Notes under the pieces: generated by a model
The model's database searches: none
Told to the model about the DNA's origin: nothing
Seen by the model: only the letters and a program-made list of their open reading frames with translations
Shown: positions 18,632 through 25,775 of the stretch, in pieces
Numbering within the stretch: the stretch's first letter is position 1
Layout of the letters: each line of letters starts with the position of its first letter
Made by a program: the position numbers and the translations under genes
DNA from: an uncultured Verrucomicrobiota bacterium
GTDB lineage: Bacteria; Verrucomicrobiota; Kiritimatiellia; SS1-B-03-39; UBA6053
NCBI GenBank assembly: GCA_937127435.1
Contig: CAKZLZ010000076.1
Location: 1 to 41,678, forward strand
Direction of reading: 5' to 3'
DNA: 41,678 nt

Positions 18632-19810
18632 TTAAAACGCTTTGCCGCGCAGCATAGGCGGGACATCGAAACGATGGGCGATGGCCTGGGCCAGATCAAA
18701 AAATCCTTCGCGGATGCCTAAGGCCTGTCCGGAAATGCCCGGCTGGTAGACGAGGAGGGGAACGTGTTCGCGGGTGTGATCATTGCCTTTGAAAATGGGG
18801 TCGTTGCCGTGGTCGGCGGTGAGGATCAGGGTGTCATCTTGCCGCAGTTTCGGCAGGATTTCCGCTAACCACTTGTCCATGTGTTCCAGGCAGTCGGCGT
18901 AGCCGCGGGCATCCCGGCGATGTCCGTATTTCATGTCGAAATCTATAAAATTGGCAAAAACAAATCCGTGTTCCAATTCGTTGATGAGAATTTCTGTCCG
19001 CTCCATGGAGCTGGCGTTTTCTCCGGTATGCCAACCCTGATCGATCCCGCGGTGGGCAAAAATATCTTCGATTTTTCCCACGCTGTATACCGGCACTTTG
19101 TGGTTTTGCAGGTGTTGGAGCAGGGTGGGTTCTTCGGTTTCGTAGGCGTAGTCGATGCGGTCAGTGGTGCGTTCAAAGGCACCGGGTTCTCCTTTGAAAG
19201 GCCGGGCGATCACCCGTCCGACCCGGTAGGGGTCACAGAGTTTGCGTGCCGCTTCACAAGCCTTGTATAACTCTTCTAAGGGAATGGCATCCACATGGGC
19301 GGCGATTTGAAAAACCGAATCCGCAGAGGTGTAAATAATATAGCTTTTTTCGCGAAGCGCCTGTTCGCCGAGTCTTTCGATGATTTGGGTGCCGCTGGCG
19401 TGGCAATTCCCCAGCAGGGGCCGTTGGGCTACTTGTGCAAAAGCGCGGGTGAGTTCTTCAGGGAAGGCGGGGTCTTGTTTGGGGAAAACGTGGAAACCCG
19501 GTTGAAGCAGAAGGCCGGCAATTTCCCAGTGACCGGTAATGGTATCTTTCCCTTCGGACAATTCGCGCATGGCGCCCCAGCTGGCCAGAGGGGTTTGAAC
19601 GGGTTGAATTCCGGTGATCGGGCCTTGATCCCCCAGCAGGGTCAAAATGTTTGCCAGTCCCAGCTTTTCGAAAGTGGGTAAAGAAACACCGCCCATGGCT
19701 TGGGCGGTGTGTTGAAGGGTGGCACTTCCCCGATCGCCATATTCCCCGGCATCCGGGGCTTGGCCGATTCCGACGGAATCCATGACGATCAGAAAAATGC
19801 GCTTGGACAT
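18632..19810 (-). CDS. deoB: Phosphopentomutase DeoB
   Basis: This enzyme interconverts (deoxy)ribose 1-phosphate and (deoxy)ribose 5-phosphate in nucleoside salvage and catabolism. The 392-aa protein belongs to the alkaline-phosphatase superfamily. The metal site opens at MDSVGIGQAPDA, the phosphorylated Thr lies in KDTITGHWEI (residues 88-97), and the second metal block is LILTADHGNDP and FKGNDHTREHVPLLVY. Length is normal. GGAG lies 6 bases before the ATG. It is downstream of, and only 10 bases from, a secreted Met-rich protein of unknown function, so the two form an operon. No other deo gene (deoA, deoC, deoD) is in the window. It could feed from PsuG further along, but they are 10 kb apart and that is inference. 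Confidence 0.95.
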   Translation of the reverse strand: MSKRIFLIVMDSVGIGQAPDAGEYGDRGSATLQHTAQAMGGVSLPTFEKLGLANILTLLGDQGPITGIQPVQTPLASWGAMRELSEGKDTITGHWEIAGLLLQPGFHVFPKQDPAFPEELTRAFAQVAQRPLLGNCHASGTQIIERLGEQALREKSYIIYTSADSVFQIAAHVDAIPLEELYKACEAARKLCDPYRVGRVIARPFKGEPGAFERTTDRIDYAYETEEPTLLQHLQNHKVPVYSVGKIEDIFAHRGIDQGWHTGENASSMERTEILINELEHGFVFANFIDFDMKYGHRRDARGYADCLEHMDKWLAEILPKLRQDDTLILTADHGNDPIFKGNDHTREHVPLLVYQPGISGQALGIREGFFDLAQAIAHRFDVPPMLRGKAF

Positions 19811-19820
19811 AAGGGGCTCC

Positions 19821-20867
19821 TTATTCCATTTCCATCATCATGTCATCTCCACCGGCGGCATCGGTCATTTTTTTGATGTCATCGGCGCTTACCTGAACGC
19901 TCAGGGTTACCACGGAGTCCTGGGATGCAATTTTGATTTTCTGAGCGAGTTCTGCGGCCTGAGGTCCGAGGCTCATCATCATCATGGGCAACATGCCCTG
20001 TACCATGCCGGTTGCCTGTTGTGCATTTCCGGCATTTCCAAGGTCCAGGCTTAAGTAGAAGTCCAGGAATTCGGCGGTATCCGCACTGATAAGCAAAGAT
20101 TTAGCGGTGGCGAAGGGCATCATCATTGCACCCATCCCCGGTTGGGCCGCGGCGGCTTGAACGCCTTCCTGAATTTTCTGACGGGCAACCGCGGGGAGGA
20201 CCAATACGATCCGTGCCTGGCGGTTTCCCATGGCCTGCATCGCCGCCGCCATATCTGCGGTGGGTGCGGCGGTTTTGCCTTCGGAGATCCGGGACAGGGC
20301 GTCTTTCAAAGAAAGGGTGTTGAATGCCACCATTAAGGTTTTTCCATCCTGGCTTAAGGTACCATAAGCTTTATCGGGGCCATCTTCATCATTATTGGAT
20401 TCAAGTTTGATTACATCCAATCCGTCTTCGTTGGTGATTGTAATTTCGGCATCGATATCTTCTTCGCCCATACTTTCGAGACCGGCTTTGGCCTGTTCAA
20501 GGGTAATGGATTTTGCCAGTTCAATTGCCACTACGGCTTGGGCTTCTTCCAACACGGAAGGATCCGCCGCTTCAAAGTCGATGTTGTCGATATCCATGGA
20601 GAAAGCCAAACTCAGCACATCCTCTTCGGTAAGGCCCGTGGCGGCGGTGAAAGCGGCGGCCTTTTCATCTGCAAGGGCTTTGTCTTCTGCGGACTGTTGA
20701 GCTTCCACAGCCTTGGAGAAAGGGGATTGGTTCATTTTAGCAATGTCCACATAAACAAAGACATCGGCATTTTCCACAAATCCACCGCGCAGGGAGTTTT
20801 GGGCATGTAAGGAAAAAGCGGTCATGCAAAATGACGCGATAAAAAGGGAAAGCAAAGATTTCTTCAT
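19821..20867 (-). CDS. Secreted protein of unknown function, Met-rich C-terminus
   Basis: The 348-aa protein has a signal peptide (MKKSLLSLFIASFCMTAFSLHAQ). The first mature stretch (SLRGGFVENADVFVYVDIAKMNQSPF) is followed by acidic, Ala-rich helices, then a beta-strand-like core (AYGTLSQDGKTLMVAF), and several Met clusters: MGAMMMPF, MLPMMMMSLGP and the terminal DDMMMEME. I do not recognise the family. The Met runs could bind copper(I) or simply be flexible. It is the first gene of a two-gene unit with deoB, which is unexpected for a periplasmic protein. Its start is clear, but no strong ribosome binding site is seen. Confidence 0.65.
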   Translation of the reverse strand: MKKSLLSLFIASFCMTAFSLHAQNSLRGGFVENADVFVYVDIAKMNQSPFSKAVEAQQSAEDKALADEKAAAFTAATGLTEEDVLSLAFSMDIDNIDFEAADPSVLEEAQAVVAIELAKSITLEQAKAGLESMGEEDIDAEITITNEDGLDVIKLESNNDEDGPDKAYGTLSQDGKTLMVAFNTLSLKDALSRISEGKTAAPTADMAAAMQAMGNRQARIVLVLPAVARQKIQEGVQAAAAQPGMGAMMMPFATAKSLLISADTAEFLDFYLSLDLGNAGNAQQATGMVQGMLPMMMMSLGPQAAELAQKIKIASQDSVVTLSVQVSADDIKKMTDAAGGDDMMMEME

Positions 20868-20968
20868 GAAGTTTGATTTTGGGTTGGAATTTAGATAAAA
20901 CAGAAGAGAAAGAATAGAAGTGAAAGGCCTTCACTTCAACCTAAAAAGTTCCCGCATCACAAAATATT

Positions 20969-21298
20969 ATGAGTAAATCCCGAACACCTGCATCTTCAAA
21001 GCCCGGGCGCCCCCGTTTAAGCCGGCTTTTGATTGGGGGCTCACTGGGTTTGCTGTATTTATGGTGCATGCTGTTACCGTTGGTGGGGAAGGCGGGGAGT
21101 CGAAGTCCCCAGGCCCGCGAAAATTTCTTCACCGTACTTGCCGTGTTGCTGACGGCATTTTCCTTTGCCCTGCTCTCATGTTGGCAGTTGCGGAAACACG
21201 CGGACTTACACCCCGCATATTTGAAGGGGATCTACGGACTTTGTATTCTACAGGCGGGATGCCTGCTTTTATTGCTCGGAGGCGTTTTTGGCGTCTAA
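20969..21298 (+). CDS. Small membrane protein, three predicted helices
   Basis: The 109-aa protein has a basic N-terminus (KSRTPASSKPGRPRLSR) and three hydrophobic segments near residues 20-40, 55-72 and 86-108. The loops are short. No motif is recognised. It is divergent from the Met-rich protein gene and lies before ompA. The start codon has no convincing ribosome binding site. A reading frame in another phase overlaps it but has no membrane pattern or domain. Confidence rests on the clean hydrophobic segments and the length of the frame. Confidence 0.6.
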   Translation: MSKSRTPASSKPGRPRLSRLLIGGSLGLLYLWCMLLPLVGKAGSRSPQARENFFTVLAVLLTAFSFALLSCWQLRKHADLHPAYLKGIYGLCILQAGCLLLLLGGVFGV

Positions 21299-21388
21299 GT
21301 TTGATTTTTTCGGTTGCGTACCTTTACCAGAAGTCGTATCCATACTTTACTCACCTTTTACTTGAATCACCTCCTCGGAGAACCTCAC

Positions 21389-22888
21389 ATGACCCGCTGC
21401 TTAAAAACGTTTATCTTCTTTGCTATTAGTCTTCTCATTCTCCCGTGGGTTTCTGCGGAAGACAGTCTGTTCGAAAGGGCTCCCTGGAGTTACAGTGTCG
21501 GCATCGGTCAAATAAACTTTGAAGGAGACCACGAATTAGACGATGGTCCTTTTATCACTTTGCGGGCAATGAACAATTTGAATGCCCACTGGGGGTATGA
21601 AATTATTTTAGACCTGATGCCCCAACTGGATGGGGCCAGCGGAACAAATCCGGATCGGGTTCGTTTGGGTGGGAAGACAGGTACTGACCGTATTGGAGCG
21701 GACAGCTGGGGCTTTCGTTTCGGAATTGACGGGAATTATCACTTGCGGAACATCGAAAATTTGCGTTGGGACCCCTACCTGAGTGTGGGGGGGGCCTATC
21801 TTTATTTTGATGAAGACACGGCCTCCGGTGCTTCCAGCCTCCAGCTGTATGCCGGGGGGGGATTGATGTATCATTTTAATGATACCTGGGCCATGCGGGG
21901 TGATATTCAAAGTATGGTTTTTGGCGGAGGAGACGAAGCCCAGCTGAGTGCCATGTACAGCATTGGCGTGAATTACCGTCCGAACACCAAACTCCCGGAT
22001 GATTTCCGCGTGCAGGGTGTCCCGCAAAACATCGATACCGATGGCGACCGTCTGTTTGACGGGCACGAGCGGGAAATCGGAACCGATCCTTTGAATCCTG
22101 ACAGTGACGGGGACGGACTCCAGGACGGAGAAGAAGTATTGGACTACAAAACGGATCCCCTGAATCCTGATACAGATGGAGACGGACTCACGGATGGTGA
22201 TGAAGTGAAAGTTTACCTGACGGATCCGCTGAATGCGGATACCGATGGTGATGGACTTAAAGACGGGGAAGAGGTGCTTAAATATAAAACGGATCCTCTG
22301 AATCCTGACACGGATGGTGATGGACTCAAAGACGGTGCGGAAGTGAAAACCTACACCACGGATCCGCTGAATCCGGATACAGACGGCGAAGGACTCACGG
22401 ACGGGGATGAAGTCACAACTTACAAAACAGATCCTTTGAATCCCGATACGGATGAAGGGGGCGTAAATGATGCCATTGAAGTTCTTCAGGATAAAACCAA
22501 TCCTTTGGATCCGAAAGATGACTTTATCCGCATTCAACTGAACATTGAATTCGATACCGATAAAGCCACCATCCGTACTGCAGATTACGATGAACTTGCG
22601 GAAGTCATTGCGTTAATCAAGAGCGTTCCCACTTCAACGGTTGTGGTGGAAGGGCATGCGGATAAACGCAAAACCTCCAAACGGAAATATAATTTGGATC
22701 TTTCCCAGCGCCGGGCCAACACCGTTCGTCAGTATTTGCTGACAAATGGCGAAGGCATCAGCCCCGAACGAATCACTGCCAAAGGTTTTGGCTTCGATCA
22801 GCCGATCGCTCCCAATGATACCGAAGAAAATATGCAGAAAAACCGCCGGGTGATGATCGTCATCGACCGAAACAGCGTGACGGAATAA
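21389..22888 (+). CDS. OmpA-family protein with thrombospondin type 3 repeats
   Basis: The 499-aa protein has a signal peptide (MTRCLKTFIFFAISLLILPWVSA). Its N-terminal beta-barrel of about 185 residues is followed by seven tandem calcium-binding units (residues 216-375, consensus DTDGDGLxDGxEVxxYxTDPLNP). The C-terminal OmpA domain (about 380-499) has EFDTDKATIR and the peptidoglycan-binding end, LDLSQRRANTVRQYL...NRRVMIVI. It would link the outer membrane to the cell wall across a calcium-stiffened stalk. The start at 21389 has GGAG 8 bases upstream; a TTG at 21314 is only an extension. It sits 14 bases before an MBL hydrolase gene, probably in one transcript. Confidence 0.92.
   Translation: MTRCLKTFIFFAISLLILPWVSAEDSLFERAPWSYSVGIGQINFEGDHELDDGPFITLRAMNNLNAHWGYEIILDLMPQLDGASGTNPDRVRLGGKTGTDRIGADSWGFRFGIDGNYHLRNIENLRWDPYLSVGGAYLYFDEDTASGASSLQLYAGGGLMYHFNDTWAMRGDIQSMVFGGGDEAQLSAMYSIGVNYRPNTKLPDDFRVQGVPQNIDTDGDRLFDGHEREIGTDPLNPDSDGDGLQDGEEVLDYKTDPLNPDTDGDGLTDGDEVKVYLTDPLNADTDGDGLKDGEEVLKYKTDPLNPDTDGDGLKDGAEVKTYTTDPLNPDTDGEGLTDGDEVTTYKTDPLNPDTDEGGVNDAIEVLQDKTNPLDPKDDFIRIQLNIEFDTDKATIRTADYDELAEVIALIKSVPTSTVVVEGHADKRKTSKRKYNLDLSQRRANTVRQYLLTNGEGISPERITAKGFGFDQPIAPNDTEENMQKNRRVMIVIDRNSVTE
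22034..22513 (+). repeat. In-gene tandem repeat of 69-nt units (TSP3)
   Basis: These 480 nt encode one 22-residue unit and six 23-residue units. The units are similar in DNA sequence too, so they probably spread by duplication inside the gene. Unit number may vary between strains. Confidence 0.85.
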
Positions 22889-22902
22889 CCGGGGAAACCC
22901 GG
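22889..22902 (+). promoter_or_regulatory. GAAA-capped hairpin abutting the start codon
   Basis: CCGGG-GAAA-CCCGG directly precedes the ATG at 22903 and contains the only possible ribosome binding site (GGGGA). Folding would hide that site and may couple translation to the upstream ompA gene, whose stop is at the 5' edge. Confidence 0.45.
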
Positions 22903-23715
22903 ATGCCCCAGGTTTCGCTCGTTAACTTCGCCAGTGGCAGTACAGGCAACTGTACCTTGCTGGCGACAGAAAATACCCGTGTGCTCATTGATGCGGGAAT
23001 TAGCACCAAGCGTATCCGAACCCATCTTCTGGAGCTGGAGCTGGATTTGGATAAATTGGACGGGGTTTGTGTGACCCATGAGCACAGTGACCATATTCAA
23101 GCCCTGCCGTTGCTGAACCGAAAGCATGAAGTCCCGCTCTACGGCAATGCCGGAACTATTCAGTCGCTGGCCCATAAAAAGAAGTTCGAAGACTTAAAAT
23201 GGCGGGTGTTTACCAACGGACAGGATTTTGAGATTGGTGACTTCAGTTTTCATCCCTTCAGTATCCCTCACGATGCTTACGACCCTGTCAGTTACGTCGT
23301 GAGTTGCGGCGATATTCGGGTTGGTTTTGCCACCGATATTGGTTTGGCGACCCGTTTGGTGCGTCACCAGTTGAAAGGCTGTCATGTTTTAATTCTCGAA
23401 ACCAACCACGACCGGATTTTGCTGGAAGAGTCGGAACGCCCCTGGTCTTTGAAGCAACGAATCGGGGGTCGTCAGGGGCACTTGTCAAATGAAGAGGCGG
23501 CGGACCTGCTGAAAGAAGTGGCCGGCCCGGAATTGCAACGGGTTTATTTGGCGCATTTAAGTAAGGACTGCAATCAAATGTCTCTTGCCGAATCCTGTAT
23601 TCGCCTTACTTTAAAATCCATGAACATGGAACATGTCCGGGTTTGTATGACCCATCCGGATCAACCGGCAGAAGGTTGGTCTTCCTCTACGCCTGATTTG
23701 GAACTGTCGTCATGA
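22903..23715 (+). CDS. walJ: Metallo-beta-lactamase-fold hydrolase, YycJ/WalJ type
   Basis: The 270-aa protein carries the YycJ/WalJ signature: FASGSTGNCTLL near the N-terminus, LIDAGIS, the zinc motif THEHSDHI and later ILETNHD and LAHLSKDCN. It is a cytoplasmic metal-dependent hydrolase and has been linked in other bacteria to genome stability and cell-wall signalling. Length is normal. The stop overlaps the start of the next gene by four bases (ATGA), showing coupling. The start follows ompA by 14 bases. Substrate assignment is inference from the family. Confidence 0.88.
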   Translation: MPQVSLVNFASGSTGNCTLLATENTRVLIDAGISTKRIRTHLLELELDLDKLDGVCVTHEHSDHIQALPLLNRKHEVPLYGNAGTIQSLAHKKKFEDLKWRVFTNGQDFEIGDFSFHPFSIPHDAYDPVSYVVSCGDIRVGFATDIGLATRLVRHQLKGCHVLILETNHDRILLEESERPWSLKQRIGGRQGHLSNEEAADLLKEVAGPELQRVYLAHLSKDCNQMSLAESCIRLTLKSMNMEHVRVCMTHPDQPAEGWSSSTPDLELSS

Positions 23716-24581
23716 ACTGGTATTATGGCATCGACGGGCAGCAATTCGGGCCGGTTGAACTCCCTGCACTTCAACAACTGGTTGCCGAAGGGAAGTTACA
23801 GCGTGATGATTTGGTATGGCATGCCGGCATGGGAGAGAAATGGCAAGAAGTGGTAAGGATTCCTGAACTGAACCTGGCGCCACCGTCAACGCCAACCATC
23901 GCAACGCCTTCCGCAGTCCCTATTGATATTGAGCCGGAGGCCGTCGAACCTCAAATTTCCATGATGCCGGAGCCTGCAGAAGGTTTCGTGGAGAATTCAG
24001 AAATCACCCGCAGAGCCCGCGTTTCCTTAAAAGGGTTATGGGGACTTGGGATTGCGGTAATGCTGTTGCAAATTTTATTGGTGGGGCTTGCAAATAATTT
24101 TTTACCGATCATTGCGGGCATCCTTTTGTCGGGCCCCTTTATGGTGGGCGTCTCCAAAGTCTTTTTATCCATTGCCCGCAACCAGAGGACGGAAGTCGGG
24201 AAGATGTTTGATGGCTTTCAGTGTTTTAGCAATGCAATGGGAACTTATTTGGCCAGCGTGATCCTGGTGTTCCTCTGGAGTCTGCTCTTTATCATTCCCG
24301 GAATCATTGCCGGTATTTCCTATTCCATGGCTTATTTTATTTTGGTGGACGATCCCAAAAGGGAACCGGGAGATGCTTTGTCTTTAAGTAAGGAGATGAT
24401 GTATGGATATAAATGGCAGTATTTCTGTCTGAACTTCCGCTTTTTTGGCTGGGCGATTCTCAGTGCGGTCTTTACATTGGGAATCGGCATGCTTTGGGTC
24501 TTTCCTTACATGCAAACGTCTTATGCGCATTTTTATGAAATGGTTCGGAAAAAAACTATGAACCAGTATTCTGCCACCTGA
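23712..24581 (+). CDS. GYF_2 domain plus DUF975-like membrane protein
   Basis: The 289-aa protein starts with a GYF_2 domain (residues 1-55: WYYGIDGQQFGPVELPALQQLV...VWHAGMGEKWQEV), the kind that binds proline-rich partners. A Pro-rich linker (TPTIATPSAVPIDIEPE) follows, then a membrane region of the DUF975 type from about residue 105: LKGLWGLGIAVMLLQI, LSGPFMVGVSKVFLSIARNQ, VILVFLWSLLFIIPGIIAGISYSMAYFI, GDALSLSKEMMYGYKWQYF. The ATGA overlap with the upstream MBL gene shows cotranslation. The role is unknown. The N-terminal domain probably recruits a partner to the membrane. Confidence 0.82.
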   Translation: MNWYYGIDGQQFGPVELPALQQLVAEGKLQRDDLVWHAGMGEKWQEVVRIPELNLAPPSTPTIATPSAVPIDIEPEAVEPQISMMPEPAEGFVENSEITRRARVSLKGLWGLGIAVMLLQILLVGLANNFLPIIAGILLSGPFMVGVSKVFLSIARNQRTEVGKMFDGFQCFSNAMGTYLASVILVFLWSLLFIIPGIIAGISYSMAYFILVDDPKREPGDALSLSKEMMYGYKWQYFCLNFRFFGWAILSAVFTLGIGMLWVFPYMQTSYAHFYEMVRKKTMNQYSAT

Positions 24582-24613
24582 ATTTATTAAAATACCTGAC
24601 TTGGAGATCCCCT

Positions 24614-25537
24614 ATGCCTGCAACTCATATTTCCAGATCTGTTCACATCGCCGCATCTCCGGAAGACGTATTCGGCCGGATTTCAGATTTTAAACAGTGG
24701 CCTTCCTGGTCTCCCTGGCTGGTGTTGGAGCCGGAGACGAAACTCACTTTTGCAGAGGATGGGAACTCCTATGAATGGGAAGGGGAGCTGATCGGGGCTG
24801 GGCGTATTATCAAAATTGCATCATCGGTTTCCGAGCGCTTAGAATGCCAACTGGTGATTTCCAAACCCTGGAAAAGTGTGTCGGAGGTTGTGTTTGAGTT
24901 AAAAGCTGTTGATGGTGGCACCGAAGTGACCTGGATCATGAACGGAAAATTGCCACTGGTGATGTTTTGGATGAAGAGGATGATGGAAACCCTGGTGGGC
25001 ATGGATTACGTGCGGGGATTGACCATGCTGAAAGACGTCTGTGAGACAGGAGAGATTCCTTCATCGATTGAAGCTTTAGGAGAAGAAAAATTCTCCGGCC
25101 GCAGCTATGTCGGTGTCAGTACGGATTGTAAAATCTCCGAGATCGGAGAAAAAATGGGCGCAGATTTTCAGAAGATTGAGCCATGGGTGAACGAGCAGAA
25201 ACTGGATGCATCCAATCCGCCTTTTTCGATATACGAAAAATGGAATATGAGCAAATCGGATGTTCGTTACAGCGTGGGGGTTCCTGTGCCCGAAGTGCCT
25301 GCAGAATTGCCAGAAGGATTTATTTCAGGGAAAATCCCTGAAGGGAAAATTTTTGTAATCAAACACACCGGGCCTTATCGGCATTTGGGGAATGCCTGGT
25401 CTTTGGGCATGATCTTAAGCCGCAACAAAAAGTTCAGACCCCGCAAAGGCGCATACCCCTTTGAACTTTATGTGAGCGATCCCCGGAAAACAGACGAAAA
25501 AGACCTGGTGGTCCATATCTGTTTCCCGATGGTGTAA
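24614..25537 (+). CDS. SRPBCC domain fused to a GyrI-like effector-binding domain
   Basis: The 307-aa protein joins two ligand-binding folds. Residues 1-145 form an SRPBCC/START-like helix-grip fold (SRSVHIAASPEDVFGRISDFKQWPSWSPWL...WEGELIGAGRI). Residues 150-307 form a GyrI-like domain (SYVGVSTDCKISEIGEKMGADF, SIYEKWN, EGKIFVIKHTGPYRHLGNAW, FELYVSDP). No DNA-binding domain is present, so it is not a full AraC or MerR regulator. It probably binds or sequesters a small molecule. GGAG (24603-24606) precedes the ATG by 7 bases. It lies 32 bases after the GYF_2 gene in the same direction. Confidence 0.82.
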   Translation: MPATHISRSVHIAASPEDVFGRISDFKQWPSWSPWLVLEPETKLTFAEDGNSYEWEGELIGAGRIIKIASSVSERLECQLVISKPWKSVSEVVFELKAVDGGTEVTWIMNGKLPLVMFWMKRMMETLVGMDYVRGLTMLKDVCETGEIPSSIEALGEEKFSGRSYVGVSTDCKISEIGEKMGADFQKIEPWVNEQKLDASNPPFSIYEKWNMSKSDVRYSVGVPVPEVPAELPEGFISGKIPEGKIFVIKHTGPYRHLGNAWSLGMILSRNKKFRPRKGAYPFELYVSDPRKTDEKDLVVHICFPMV

Positions 25538-25547
25538 ACCTCCGGTG

Positions 25548-25653
25548 TGGAGTGCGGAATTTCAATTCCGCTTTTAAAAGCGAAGCTTGCTGAGCGGTCC
25601 CCCCGGCGCTGCGAGCATCGCCCCCCAAAGCGGAATTCAAATTCCGCACTCCA
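25548..25653. repeat. Inverted repeat with 27-bp arms
   Basis: Arms 25548-25574 and 25627-25653 match at 26 of 27 positions. The arms hold GGAGTGCGGAATTT and AATTCCGC, so each arm is also partly self-complementary. The 52-bp loop contains no gene. It is an extragenic palindrome of the kind repeated along Verrucomicrobiota genomes, but no second copy is in this window. Confidence 0.85.
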
Positions 25654-25730
25654 GACGAACTGCATTTGTAGCGTTTTGATCAAAAAATATATGAGAATGA
25701 GGGCATATCTTTTTAATCAGTGACACAAAA

Positions 25731-25761
25731 ACCCCCGACCATTTCTGGCCGGGGCTTTTTT
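25731..25761. terminator. Bidirectional intrinsic terminator
   Basis: CCCCGACCA-tttc-TGGCCGGGG pairs with one mismatch and is followed by six T residues on the + strand. On the - strand the hairpin is followed by five T residues. It sits between the convergent SRPBCC and TonB-dependent receptor genes. Confidence 0.85.
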
Positions 25762-25775
25762 CTTTTTGGGAAGTT

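Noticed and set aside
22034..22513. Possible CRISPR-like 69-nt repeats
   Set aside because: The repeats are in frame and encode calcium-binding TSP3 units of an OmpA protein.
21608..22537. 309-codon minus-strand frame opposite ompA
   Set aside because: Its periodic composition is the mirror of the TSP3 repeats; the + strand has signal peptide, barrel and OmpA domain.
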